Source: DASQFI01 sp035633215
GTDB lineage: Bacteria; Acidobacteriota; Vicinamibacteria; Vicinamibacterales; SCN-69-37
Direction: 5' to 3'
NCBI GenBank assembly: GCA_035633215.1
Contig: DASQFI010000039.1
Coordinates: 248,001-312,000, forward strand
DNA: 64,000 bases
The notes below the pieces were generated by a model. The model did not search any database. It was not told the DNA's origin and saw only the letters and a program-made list of their open reading frames with translations. Positions 10,489 through 18,268 of this stretch are shown here, piece by piece; position 1 is the stretch's first letter, and each line of letters starts with the position of its first letter. Made by a program: the position numbers and the translations under genes.

Positions 10489-10690
10489 ATCTGAAATCTG
10501 CAATCTGGCAATCTGCAATCTGATCTCGGAATCTGCAATCTGGGAATCTGAAATCTATCGGGAAACGCCAATTTATCGGGGAATCGGCAAGCGAGAAGCT
10601 GGAATCTGGCGGCATCGGATTTGAGATTCCCCGATTCCCAGATTCCAGCTGCAGGAACAGATTCCAGATTTCAGATTCCAGATTCCAGAT
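10489..10690. repeat. Inverted pair of short tandem arrays, word AATCTG(G/C)
   Basis: The left arm (10489-10556) is a run of CTGAAATCTGCAATCTGG-like words. The right arm (10619-10690) is the same word on the other strand (CAGATTCCAGATTTCAG). The roughly 60-base middle repeats GGGAATCGGCAAG-like pieces. Together they could fold into a long imperfect hairpin in the gap between the permease operon and the EF-G-like gene. The units are not uniformly spaced, so this is not a CRISPR array. Confidence 0.8.
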
Positions 10691-10696
10691 TGCCCG

Positions 10697-10739
10697 CCTG
10701 CCTCCGTGGCGAAGTATTATTCGGCTGAACGGAGGCAGG
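10697..10739 (+). promoter_or_regulatory. Hairpin covering the Shine-Dalgarno of the EF-G-like gene
   Basis: CCTGCCTCCG at 10697-10706 is perfectly complementary to CGGAGGCAGG at 10730-10739. The second arm contains the GGAGG ribosome binding site, which ends about ten bases before the ATG at 10746. The loop contains TATTAT, a possible -10 element. If this RNA forms it would hide the ribosome binding site. A 10-base perfect stem in this position is unlikely by chance, but regulation is inferred. Confidence 0.5.
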
Positions 10740-10745
10740 TTTCTT

Positions 10746-12842
10746 ATGAGGGTTTTTGACGCGGCGGGCATCCGGAACGTGGCGCTCGTGGGACACAGCG
10801 GGTCGGGCAAAACCCAACTGGCGTCGGCGCTCCTGTTCGATGCGGGGGCCGTGAACCGGTTTGGCAAGGTCGACGAGGGAACCACGGTCACCGACTACGA
10901 CGACGAGGCGATTGCCCGGAAACATACGCTCTCGGCGTCGCTCGCCTACTTCGAGTGGAACAAGCACAAGGTCAACCTGATCGACACGCCGGGCATGGGC
11001 AACTTCCTGTCCGACGCGCGCGCCGCTCTCCGAGTCGCCGAAGCGGCGCTGGTGGTGGTGGATGCCGTCGGCGGCGTGCAGGTCTCGACCGAAAAAGTCT
11101 GGGCGCACGCCGAGGAAGAACAGCTGCCCCGCCTGATCGTGCTGAACCGGCTCGATCGCGAGCGCGCCAGCCTCGAGCGCGCGCTCGGCTCGATGCGCGA
11201 GACGCTCGGACGTAATTGCGTCCCGATCCAGCTGCCGATCGGACAGGAGAAGGATTTCAAGGGCGTCGTGGACCTGGTCGCGATGAAAGCGCTGACGTTC
11301 GCCGCCGACGACTCCGGCCAGATGACCGAGGGGCCGGTCCCGGACGCGCTCGCCGCCGACGCCCAGACCGCCCGCGAGGCCCTCATCGAGATGGTCGCCG
11401 AGGCCGACGACACACTGATGGAGAAGTTCTTCGAAACGGGCACCCTGACCCAGGACGAGCTCACGGCGGGACTCACCCGCGCGTTCCGGGCCGCGAATCT
11501 CTTTCCGGTCGTCTGCACGTCGTCGCTCCACAACATCGGGATCCAGCCGCTCGCCGACGTGATCGTGACCTACGTCTCCTCGCCGGCCGACCGGCCGTTT
11601 GCAGGGACCGACCCGGCCGGCGCGGAGGCCGTCCGGAAGGCCGCCGACAACGTCCCGGTCGTGCTGTGGGTCTGGAAGACGATGGCCGATCCGTTCGCGG
11701 GCCGCATCACGCTCTTCCGGGTCGTGTCCGGCGTGGTGAAATCCGACGCGACCGTGCACAACGTGACGCGCGATCAACCTGAGCGATTCGGCCACGTGCT
11801 CGTGCTGCAGGGCAAGACCCAGACGCACGTACCGGAGCTGCACGCGGGCGACCTCGGCGCCGTGGCCAAATTGAAGGAGACCCACACGGGCGAGACGCTC
11901 GGCGACCGGCACGCCGGATTCATCGTGCCGCCGATGAAGTTCCCCGAGGCCGTCCTCGCGTACGCCATCGAGCCGAAGAGCCGCGGCGACGAAGACAAAA
12001 TCGGCACCGCCATGCAGCGGCTCCGAGAGGAAGACCCGTCGATCCGGTACGACCGCGACCCGCAGACCCACGAGCTGCTGCTCTCGGGCCAGGGCCAGCT
12101 GCACATCGAAGTGACCGTGGCCAAGCTGCGGCGGCGATTCGGCGTCGAGGTCAACCTGAAACCGCCGCGGATTCCCTACCGCGAGACGATCACCGCGAAG
12201 GTGGAAGCGCACGGCCGCCATAAGAAGCAGACGGGCGGCCACGGCCAGTTCGGCGACTGCCACATCACGATGGAGCCGCTCCCGCGCGGCGCCGACTTCG
12301 AGTTCGTCAACGACATCTTCGGCGGCGCCATCCCGCGGCAGTTCGTGCCGGCCGTCGAGAAGGGCATCCAGGAGACGCGGGTGCGCGGCTACCTGACGGC
12401 CTATCCCGTGGTCGACTTTCGCGTGACGGTGACGGACGGGTCGTACCACCAGGTTGACTCGAGCGAAATGGCGTTCAAGCTTGCCGGACGCCTCGCGTTC
12501 CGGGACGCGATGTCGCGTGCGAAGCCGACGATCCTCGAGCCCATCATGAATGTCGAGGTGTACACGCCGTCGGATTTCGCCGGCGACCTGATGGGCGACC
12601 TCAACAGCCGGCGTGGCCGCATCTCGGGCATGGACACGCGCGGACCGGCGACGGTCATCAAAGCGGTCGTGCCGATGGCCGAAATGTTGACCTACGAACA
12701 GACGCTCACGTCGAACACCGGCGGCCGCGGGTCGTACCACATGGAGTTCTCACACTACGACGAAGTACCGAGCCACCTGCACGCGAAGATCATCGCGCAG
12801 TCGAAGGCCGAACGAGGGGAAGCTAAAGAAGAGGAGGAGTAG
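10746..12842 (+). CDS. EF-G-like translational GTPase (second EF-G paralogue)
   Basis: This is a 698-residue GTPase with the domain order of elongation factor G. It carries G1 GHSGSGKTQLA, G3 DTPGMGNFL and a G4 variant NRLD in place of NKMD. Domain II, a domain IV segment (GHGQFGDCHITMEPLPRGADFEFVND in two parts) and a C-terminal domain with NSRRGRISGMDTRG follow. The switch I motif RGITI of canonical EF-G (present in the fusA copy at 35034) is replaced by a divergent segment. This places it in the EF-G-like/EF-G2 group, whose members may assist ribosome recycling or stress translation. The C-terminal tail is acidic (KAERGEAKEEEE). Confidence 0.88.
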   Translation: MRVFDAAGIRNVALVGHSGSGKTQLASALLFDAGAVNRFGKVDEGTTVTDYDDEAIARKHTLSASLAYFEWNKHKVNLIDTPGMGNFLSDARAALRVAEAALVVVDAVGGVQVSTEKVWAHAEEEQLPRLIVLNRLDRERASLERALGSMRETLGRNCVPIQLPIGQEKDFKGVVDLVAMKALTFAADDSGQMTEGPVPDALAADAQTAREALIEMVAEADDTLMEKFFETGTLTQDELTAGLTRAFRAANLFPVVCTSSLHNIGIQPLADVIVTYVSSPADRPFAGTDPAGAEAVRKAADNVPVVLWVWKTMADPFAGRITLFRVVSGVVKSDATVHNVTRDQPERFGHVLVLQGKTQTHVPELHAGDLGAVAKLKETHTGETLGDRHAGFIVPPMKFPEAVLAYAIEPKSRGDEDKIGTAMQRLREEDPSIRYDRDPQTHELLLSGQGQLHIEVTVAKLRRRFGVEVNLKPPRIPYRETITAKVEAHGRHKKQTGGHGQFGDCHITMEPLPRGADFEFVNDIFGGAIPRQFVPAVEKGIQETRVRGYLTAYPVVDFRVTVTDGSYHQVDSSEMAFKLAGRLAFRDAMSRAKPTILEPIMNVEVYTPSDFAGDLMGDLNSRRGRISGMDTRGPATVIKAVVPMAEMLTYEQTLTSNTGGRGSYHMEFSHYDEVPSHLHAKIIAQSKAERGEAKEEEE

Positions 12843-12859
12843 AGCTCTGTCTCTGTCGA

Positions 12860-12970
12860 GGGCAAAGGGCAGATGGCAAAGGGCAAAGGTGCGGAACGCG
12901 CTGGCGCTCGTCCTCTTTCCTTTTGCCTTCACCCTCTCCTTTGCCCTCTGCCCTCTGCCCTTTGCCCTCC
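12860..12970. repeat. Inverted pair of short tandem arrays, word GGGCAAA/GGGCAGA
   Basis: The left arm (about 12860-12889) is GGGCAAAGGGCAGATGGCAA-like. The right arm (about 12918-12970) is its complement, CCTTTGCCCTCTGCCC repeated. The right arm lies inside the start of the lytic transglycosylase gene and encodes most of its signal peptide. The same word occurs in the spacer at 29116-29255. Confidence 0.8.
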
Positions 12971-13941
12971 TGACGGAATCGGCGAGCGCCCAGGATCCTC
13001 CACCATCGACCCAGCCGTCATTTGAGGACTGGCTCGCCGCGCTTCGTCAGGAAGCGCTCACGCGCGGCATCAGCCAGGCGACGATCGACCTTGCGCTCAG
13101 CAACATCGTCCCCGAACCAGTCGTCGTCTCACGCGACCGCGCGCAGCCCGAGCTCACGCAAAGCCTCGACGCCTATCTCTCGCAGCGGCTGACCGCGCGC
13201 ACGATCGCGCGGGCGCGGGATGCAGCGAAGACGCACCACGCGCTGCTCGAGCGCGTCGAAACGAAATACGGGGTCCCGCGGCCGGTGATGGTCGCGATCT
13301 GGGGTCTCGAGTCGAACTTCGGACAGTTCACGGGCGTCCGGCCCACGATCGCGGCGCTCGCGACGCTGGCGTTCGACCCGCGCCGCGCGACGCTGTTCCG
13401 CAACGAGCTGTTCGACGCGTTGACGATCCTCGACCGCGGCCTCGTCGCCCCAGACACCCTCAAGGGATCCTGGGCCGGCGCGATGGGACAGCCGCAGTTC
13501 ATGCCGTCGAGCTTTCTGCGGCACGCGATCGACTTCGACGCCGATGGCCGCATCGACATCTGGACCAGTGAAGCCGACGTCTTCGGCTCGATGGCGAACT
13601 ATCTGAGCGCGGCCGGGTGGGACAAAGCGGGCCGCTGGGGCCGCGAGGTTCGGATCTCTCGCGCGGTCATGGGCCAGATCGATCGCACGGTCCGTATGCG
13701 GACGAGCGGCTGCCGTGCCCGGCGCGAGATGACCGTCGCGCGCCCGCTGGCCGAGTGGAAGAAGCTCGGCGTCCAGCTCGCCTCAGGTGCGCCGCTGCCT
13801 GTCGCGAAGGTCGATGCCTCGCTCGTCCGAGGCCGACGGCGCCACTTCCTCGTCTACCGGAACTACGACGCACTGCTCGACTACAACTGCTCCAACTCCT
13901 ACGCCGTCGCCGTGGGGGTGCTGTCGGACCGCGTGCAGTAG
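12889..13941 (+). CDS. Lytic murein transglycosylase, MltB/SLT_2 family
   Basis: This is a periplasmic peptidoglycan lytic transglycosylase that cleaves the MurNAc-GlcNAc bond with 1,6-anhydro formation. The 350-residue product has the SLT_2 domain from about residue 40 to the end. The catalytic Glu lies in WGLESNFGQFTG, followed by the family blocks GSWAGAMGQPQFMPSSF and DFDADGRIDIW. The start is a GTG at 12889, because no in-frame ATG precedes the domain and a signal peptide is needed. That signal (FPFAFTLSFALCPLPFALL) is encoded by a short tandem repeat, which is odd. The C-terminus reads CSNSYAVAVGVLSDRVQ, as is normal for this family. Confidence 0.88.
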   Translation: MRNALALVLFPFAFTLSFALCPLPFALLTESASAQDPPPSTQPSFEDWLAALRQEALTRGISQATIDLALSNIVPEPVVVSRDRAQPELTQSLDAYLSQRLTARTIARARDAAKTHHALLERVETKYGVPRPVMVAIWGLESNFGQFTGVRPTIAALATLAFDPRRATLFRNELFDALTILDRGLVAPDTLKGSWAGAMGQPQFMPSSFLRHAIDFDADGRIDIWTSEADVFGSMANYLSAAGWDKAGRWGREVRISRAVMGQIDRTVRMRTSGCRARREMTVARPLAEWKKLGVQLASGAPLPVAKVDASLVRGRRRHFLVYRNYDALLDYNCSNSYAVAVGVLSDRVQ

Positions 13942-13948
13942 GGAACCC

Positions 13949-14911
13949 TCAATTCCACTTCAAGCCGCGGAGCTGCTCGAGGTTGACGTTCCCGCCGCTC
14001 AGAACGGAGACGACTTTCGCTCCGGAAGGGGCTTTGACGAGGCCGTGCAGCAAGGCGCCGATCGGTGCCGCCGCAGCGCCCTCGGGCACGAGCTTCGCGT
14101 AGTGCATGGTCCAGATCACCGCGTCGAAGATCTGCTCGTCGGGGAGCGTCACGATCTCGTCCACGTACTCCCGCACGATCTCGAACGTCTTCTCGCCGAC
14201 GCGCTTCACGCGCAGGCCGTCGATGATGCAGTCGACCCGTTCGAGCGTGACCAGCCCGCCTTCATCGACGCTGCGCTTCATACCCGGCGCGCCCGATGAC
14301 TCGACGCCGACGACGCGGATCTTCGGGTTATGCGCCTTGGCGGCCATCGAGATCCCGGAGATCAGCCCGCCGCCGCCAATCGGCACGACGATGACGTCGA
14401 CGTCCGGCCAGTCGCGCACGATTTCGAGGCCGACCGTCCCCTGCCCCATGATGAGCTGTTCGTCGTCGAACGGATGGATGTAGGTGTAGCCGCGCTCGGC
14501 GACGAGCTCCTTCGCGCGTTCGTTGGCCTCGTCCCAGATGCTGCCGTGCAGGATGACCTCGGCGCCGTAGCCGCGCGTCGCCTCGACCTTGGACGGCGTG
14601 GCGTTGGCCGCCATGCACACGACGGCGTGGATGCCGTGGATCCTCGCCGCCAGCGCGACGCCCTGCGCGTGATTGCCGGCCGACGAGCAGATGACGCCCC
14701 GCCGCTTCTGCTCGTCCGAGAGAAAGGTGAACTTGTTGAGCGGTCCCCGAATCTTGTACGAGCCGGTCCGCTGGAAGAGCTCGGCCTTCAGGCGGACGTC
14801 GAAGCCCGTGCGCTCGCTGAGAATGCGCGAGGTGAGGAGCGGCGTGTGATACACGTGCGGCGTCATTCTGGCGCGCGCGGCTTCGAAGTCTGGGACGGTC
14901 GGTGTGGGCAT
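13949..14911 (-). CDS. PLP-dependent threonine/serine dehydratase (catabolic type)
   Basis: This is a fold-type II PLP enzyme that deaminates L-threonine (or serine) to 2-oxobutanoate (or pyruvate). The 320-residue protein has the PLP-lysine motif SYKIRGPLNKF near residue 50, SSAGNHAQGVA, the glycine-rich phosphate loop PIGGGGLISG and a terminal SGGNVNL. There is no ACT regulatory domain, so it resembles catabolic TdcB-type enzymes rather than full-length biosynthetic IlvA. I placed the start at the ATG at 14911 (MPTPTVPDFEAARARM). The frame is open upstream but nonsensical there. It converges on the transglycosylase gene with a seven-base gap. Confidence 0.9.
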   Translation of the reverse strand: MPTPTVPDFEAARARMTPHVYHTPLLTSRILSERTGFDVRLKAELFQRTGSYKIRGPLNKFTFLSDEQKRRGVICSSAGNHAQGVALAARIHGIHAVVCMAANATPSKVEATRGYGAEVILHGSIWDEANERAKELVAERGYTYIHPFDDEQLIMGQGTVGLEIVRDWPDVDVIVVPIGGGGLISGISMAAKAHNPKIRVVGVESSGAPGMKRSVDEGGLVTLERVDCIIDGLRVKRVGEKTFEIVREYVDEIVTLPDEQIFDAVIWTMHYAKLVPEGAAAAPIGALLHGLVKAPSGAKVVSVLSGGNVNLEQLRGLKWN

Positions 14912-14943
14912 GAGAATGTCGAACGATCTTAGCCGCCCAGCCT

Positions 14944-15507
14944 TCAGTCGCGATATGGCGTGAGCCGAGGCACCCAGCAGCGCACCGCGCGCCGGTAGCG
15001 CTCGTACGGCTCCGCGAACCGCCGTACGAGATCCCGCTCCTCGAACGGACGTACGACCCAGTTCCAGAACGATCCGCCGGCGACGACATACAGGAACACG
15101 GCGGTGGAACCGGTGATCAGCGCGACCGCGGTCCCCTGGGTGAGGCCGGTGAACGCCATGGGGTTGCAAATGAACGCGTACGGCCCCCGGACGACCAGGC
15201 GATTGGCGTGATCGAGCGGCAGCGGCGTCCCCAGGCCGTGCCAGGCCATCGTCAAGCCGCTCCAAAAACCGGCGGCGCTCGCCAGCAAGAGGAGCGTCCA
15301 TCCGGCGACCGGCCACGCAGCGACGTGGACACCTGGGAGTTGATACTCCGAGACGACTCGCAGAATCAGGAGCGGGAACACCCACAACAGCACGCCCCAG
15401 AACGCCACGATCTGCACGAGCGTCTTGGCGACGTTCCGCCAGACGGGCGCCGGCGCGGCGGACCTGAACAGGTATCTGTCGGCATGCTCGCGGATTCGAA
15501 GCGTCAC
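14944..15507 (-). CDS. Isoprenylcysteine carboxyl methyltransferase (ICMT/PEMT)-like membrane protein
   Basis: This is a 187-residue integral membrane protein with about four hydrophobic helices. The C-terminal signature is that of the membrane methyltransferase superfamily: VVRGPYAFICNPMAFTGL followed by FEERDLVRRFAEPYERYRRAV. Bacterial members probably methylate lipids or small molecules with SAM on the cytoplasmic side, but the substrate is not predictable. It lies 24 bases downstream of a small membrane protein gene and is probably co-transcribed with it. Confidence 0.75.
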   Translation of the reverse strand: MTLRIREHADRYLFRSAAPAPVWRNVAKTLVQIVAFWGVLLWVFPLLILRVVSEYQLPGVHVAAWPVAGWTLLLLASAAGFWSGLTMAWHGLGTPLPLDHANRLVVRGPYAFICNPMAFTGLTQGTAVALITGSTAVFLYVVAGGSFWNWVVRPFEERDLVRRFAEPYERYRRAVRCWVPRLTPYRD

Positions 15508-15531
15508 ATCGGCCGTCCGGGCGGCGACGAC

Positions 15532-15924
15532 TCAACCTGAAAGGCGGCGCGCGCTGATGATCGAAGCGCCAGCCGCTGCCAGCATCAGCACGGTGGAGAG
15601 CATCGGGGCGCCGACGTGGATGGTCCAGGCAACCGCATACGCGGTCGCGTACGCAACCGCGCCCACGACGAGCCATGCCGCGGATCGCGCCATCGGGTGA
15701 CTTACCAGCGCGAGCCCGGCGGTTATCGCGGAACCGAGCGCCAGGACCGCGAGATCCGGCAGGAGGAGCGCTCGGAACGCAGGATCGAGCTCCGGTGCGG
15801 GCAAGAACCACGCGCGTGAGGCTGGCGCGACGAAGAGCATGCCCCACCACAGCGGCACCAGCGCCGCCTGCGTGAGGAAGTACCCGGCCGCCAGACGCGA
15901 CGCGCCCGCCTCGCGCATGCGCAA
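15532..15924 (-). CDS. Small hypothetical four-helix membrane protein
   Basis: This 130-residue protein consists almost entirely of four hydrophobic segments (for example AAGYFLTQAALVPLWWGMLFVA and WLVVGAVAYATAYAVAW) linked by short basic or Pro-containing loops. I do not recognise the family. It stands just upstream of the ICMT-like gene and probably shares its transcript, so a membrane-lipid-related or accessory role is possible but unsupported. Confidence 0.6.
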   Translation of the reverse strand: MRMREAGASRLAAGYFLTQAALVPLWWGMLFVAPASRAWFLPAPELDPAFRALLLPDLAVLALGSAITAGLALVSHPMARSAAWLVVGAVAYATAYAVAWTIHVGAPMLSTVLMLAAAGASIISARRLSG

Positions 15925-15979
15925 GTCTACCTACAGGCGGTGGGCCCCAGGCAGGGTTTGTGAAGTCGGGGAATCGGGT

Positions 15980-17473
15980 CTACGAACCGCCGACTGGAAC
16001 CGTGACCGTGCGGCCGGTCGCGCGCGATGGATCGACGTTTGCCATACGCGCAACGATCCGCTTGCCCGCGGCCGGGAATGTCACTTCGACATCCACGCGC
16101 GTCACGCCCGCCAGTCCGACGTGCACGGGGAGATCGTTCTGCGCGTCGTAGCCGGACCCGGAATCCACGAGCCCGCTGCCGACGAGCCTGCGCGTGCCGG
16201 CCGCGAACACGCGGACCTCGGCGCCCGCGCGGGTCGCGCGGCCCCGCTGATCGAGGACGCGGACGAGGATCGATCTACCCGTCGCCGGCGCCGCCAGCAT
16301 GTTCCGCATGACCCAGTGCATGCCGTCCGGCCGCGATCCGGTGAGCGCGAGATCGAGGTCGCCGTCGGCGTCGACGTCGGCCCAGGCCGCGCCGTGATCC
16401 GCCTGAATCGCAACGACGTTCTCGGGCGTCACGTCCTCGAAGCGGCCACCGGCGTTGCGGAAAAGATGATCGCGATAGCTCGTGCCGCCCGTGACGGTCC
16501 CGTTGACGTACAGGTCGACCTTGCCGTCGTTGTCCATGTCGCCGAACAGGCACGTGTCATACCGTGCGTCGATGGCAATGCCCCACGCGCGCGAGACGTC
16601 CTCGAACATGCCGCCGCCCTTGTTCAGGAACAGGCCGTTCGGGCCGTAGTTTGCCGTGAAAAGATCGAACCGGCCGTCGCCGTCGACGTCGGCCGCGCAC
16701 GGCCGGACGGTGCCGTTGGCGGCTTCCCCTGGCGCGCGCCCGCCCCAGGCCAGACCCGCGGCCGTCGCGACGTCGGTGAACTTGCCGGCGTCGTTGCGGT
16801 ACAGCGCGTTCTGATCGCCGTCCATGTTCGCGAGGTACAGATCGAGATCGCCGTCCTCGTCGGCGTCGAACCACACCGCGCCGACGCTCCGGCGCGCGTC
16901 GGCGAGCCCGGTGCTCGCGGCGATGTCGGTGAACCGGCCGGCGTCGTTCCTGAACAGGACGTTGGCACGGTCGCGAAACGCGACGAACAGGTCGAGATCG
17001 CCGTCGGCGTCGACGTCGATCCAGGCGGGCTGGCGGACCGCGCCGGCGGGCACGGAGAGACCGGCCGCGTCAGTGACGTCCGCGAAAGAGAGCGCGCTCT
17101 GGGCGGTGGCGGCAGCGGATCGATCGTTCCGGTACAGCCGGAGCACCGATCCAGCGCCGGGCGCGAAGCCGACGAGCAAGTCGGGATCGCCGTCGGCGTC
17201 GTAGTCGCCCCACGCCGCGGCGCGCGTCGCGCGCGCGTCGGCCACGCCGGCCGCCACGGCGACGTCAGTCAGGACGCCGGCGTCATTGCGATAGAGACGA
17301 TTAGCAGTGCCGTTGAAGCCAACGAAGAGATCGGGATCGCCGTCGGCGTCCGGATCGGCCCAGGCATTGACGAACGACGCGCCGAGCGCCAGCAGCTCAC
17401 GCTGCATCGGCTCGAAGCGCGGGGTGGCTGTCTGAGCGGCGAGAGCGAGCAGGCACAGCCAGTAAGCGCGCAT
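15980..17473 (-). CDS. Exported FG-GAP/VCBS repeat protein with UnbV-type C-terminus
   Basis: This is a secreted 497-residue beta-propeller-like protein. A short signal peptide (MRAYWLCLLALAAQTATP) is followed by seven or so FG-GAP repeats, each with a calcium-loop motif such as DPDADGDPDLFVG, DYDADGDPDLLVG or DVDADGDLDLFVA. The C-terminal region (about 410-497) with GAEVRVFAAG...GSGYDAQNDLPVHVGL resembles the ASPIC/UnbV domain found with such repeats in CRTAC1-like proteins. Such proteins are common in Acidobacteriota and are thought to act in cell-surface adhesion or ligand binding. The Asp-rich loops predict calcium binding. Confidence 0.8.
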   Translation of the reverse strand: MRAYWLCLLALAAQTATPRFEPMQRELLALGASFVNAWADPDADGDPDLFVGFNGTANRLYRNDAGVLTDVAVAAGVADARATRAAAWGDYDADGDPDLLVGFAPGAGSVLRLYRNDRSAAATAQSALSFADVTDAAGLSVPAGAVRQPAWIDVDADGDLDLFVAFRDRANVLFRNDAGRFTDIAASTGLADARRSVGAVWFDADEDGDLDLYLANMDGDQNALYRNDAGKFTDVATAAGLAWGGRAPGEAANGTVRPCAADVDGDGRFDLFTANYGPNGLFLNKGGGMFEDVSRAWGIAIDARYDTCLFGDMDNDGKVDLYVNGTVTGGTSYRDHLFRNAGGRFEDVTPENVVAIQADHGAAWADVDADGDLDLALTGSRPDGMHWVMRNMLAAPATGRSILVRVLDQRGRATRAGAEVRVFAAGTRRLVGSGLVDSGSGYDAQNDLPVHVGLAGVTRVDVEVTFPAAGKRIVARMANVDPSRATGRTVTVPVGGS

Positions 17474-17520
17474 TGGTACTCCGAAAATTCGAACCTCGTC
17501 AGACGTCCGAAGTGCGACGT

Positions 17521-17557
17521 CTGAAGTTCGAAGTTCGAAGTTTGAAGTTCGACGTTT
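17521..17557. repeat. Short tandem array, word GAAGTTCGAA
   Basis: CTGAAGTTCGAAGTTCGAAG-type words fill the spacer immediately after the rplQ stop. The word contains the self-complementary TTCGAA, so each unit can pair with itself. The same word family recurs at 20117-20237, 54974-55008 and 63885-63920. Confidence 0.75.
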
Positions 17558-18154
17558 CTACGATCCCCCCGCTTTACGCGGCGTGGTGATCTTCTTCCCG
17601 GCGCCCTTTGCGGCCTTGTCGACCTTGCCCTTGCCGCCGGCCTGGTCCTGTTCGGGCTTCTTGCGGCCGCCCAGCGCCTCGCGCAACCGGCCGCCCATCG
17701 TCTTCTTCTTGGGCTTGTCGGGAGCCTCGGCGGCGCCCTTCTCGGCCTTGCCCGACGCGTTCGGGTCGTACTCGCTGCCGAGGAGCTCGACCTCGGCGAC
17801 ATCAGCGTTGTCCCCGCGCCGGTGGCCGAGCCGCAGGAGGCGCGTGTAGCCCCCGGGGCGCTCGACGTACCGCGGCGCGATCGTCTCGAACAGCTTCGAG
17901 ACGACGGCCCGGTCGGCGATGTCCCGCGCGACCGCGCGGCGGGCCGTGACGCCGTGCGTGCTGCCCTCGGGCGCGTTCAGGCTGCGCTTGGCGATGGTGA
18001 TGATGCGCTCGACGAACGGACGGAGCTCCTTGGCACGCGCCACCGTGGTCTGGATCCGCTCGTGACGAAGCAGCGCGACAGACTGGTTGCGCAGCATCGA
18101 GATGCGGTGCTCCGTGACCCGACCGAGCTTGCGATACGCGACTCTGTGACGCAT
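17558..18154 (-). CDS. rplQ: 50S ribosomal protein L17 with long C-terminal extension
   Basis: L17 is a large-subunit protein near the exit tunnel. The first ~125 residues are canonical (MRHRVAYRKLGRVTEHRISM, HERIQTTVARAKELR, YTRLLRLGHRRGDNADVAEVEL). A lysine/alanine-rich tail of about 70 residues follows, making 198 residues where most L17 proteins have 115-130. The tail (KAEKGAAEAPDKPKKK...KKITTPRKAGGS) is low-complexity and basic, probably disordered and RNA-facing. It is the last gene of the alpha-operon part of the superoperon. Confidence 0.95.
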   Translation of the reverse strand: MRHRVAYRKLGRVTEHRISMLRNQSVALLRHERIQTTVARAKELRPFVERIITIAKRSLNAPEGSTHGVTARRAVARDIADRAVVSKLFETIAPRYVERPGGYTRLLRLGHRRGDNADVAEVELLGSEYDPNASGKAEKGAAEAPDKPKKKTMGGRLREALGGRKKPEQDQAGGKGKVDKAAKGAGKKITTPRKAGGS

Positions 18155-18188
18155 GTGTAAGAACCTGTCCTGAACTATCGATTGTCTA

Positions 18189-18225
18189 AGGGGTCAGACC
18201 CACGTGCGTAACGGGTCAGACCCCT
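18189..18225. repeat. Inverted pair AGGGGTCAGACCC / GGGTCAGACCCCT
   Basis: Two near-identical 13-base arms flank an 11-base loop in the 114-base spacer between rpoA and rplQ. The element can fold as a hairpin and may be a processing site or attenuator. It is not followed by a T-run, so it is not a simple intrinsic terminator. Confidence 0.6.
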
Positions 18226-18268
18226 CGTGTCACGGTCTTCCTTAGGCTTTGGGCCCGGGGCCTTGGGC

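Noticed and set aside
10489..10690. CRISPR-like array
   Set aside because: The words are 6-8 bases with irregular spacing and an inverted partner; there are no uniform repeats with unique spacers and no cas genes.
13949..15850. 633-codon minus-strand frame reading through the dehydratase and the membrane genes
   Set aside because: Only the 3' half is the dehydratase; the 5' half is out of frame with two better-supported membrane protein genes.
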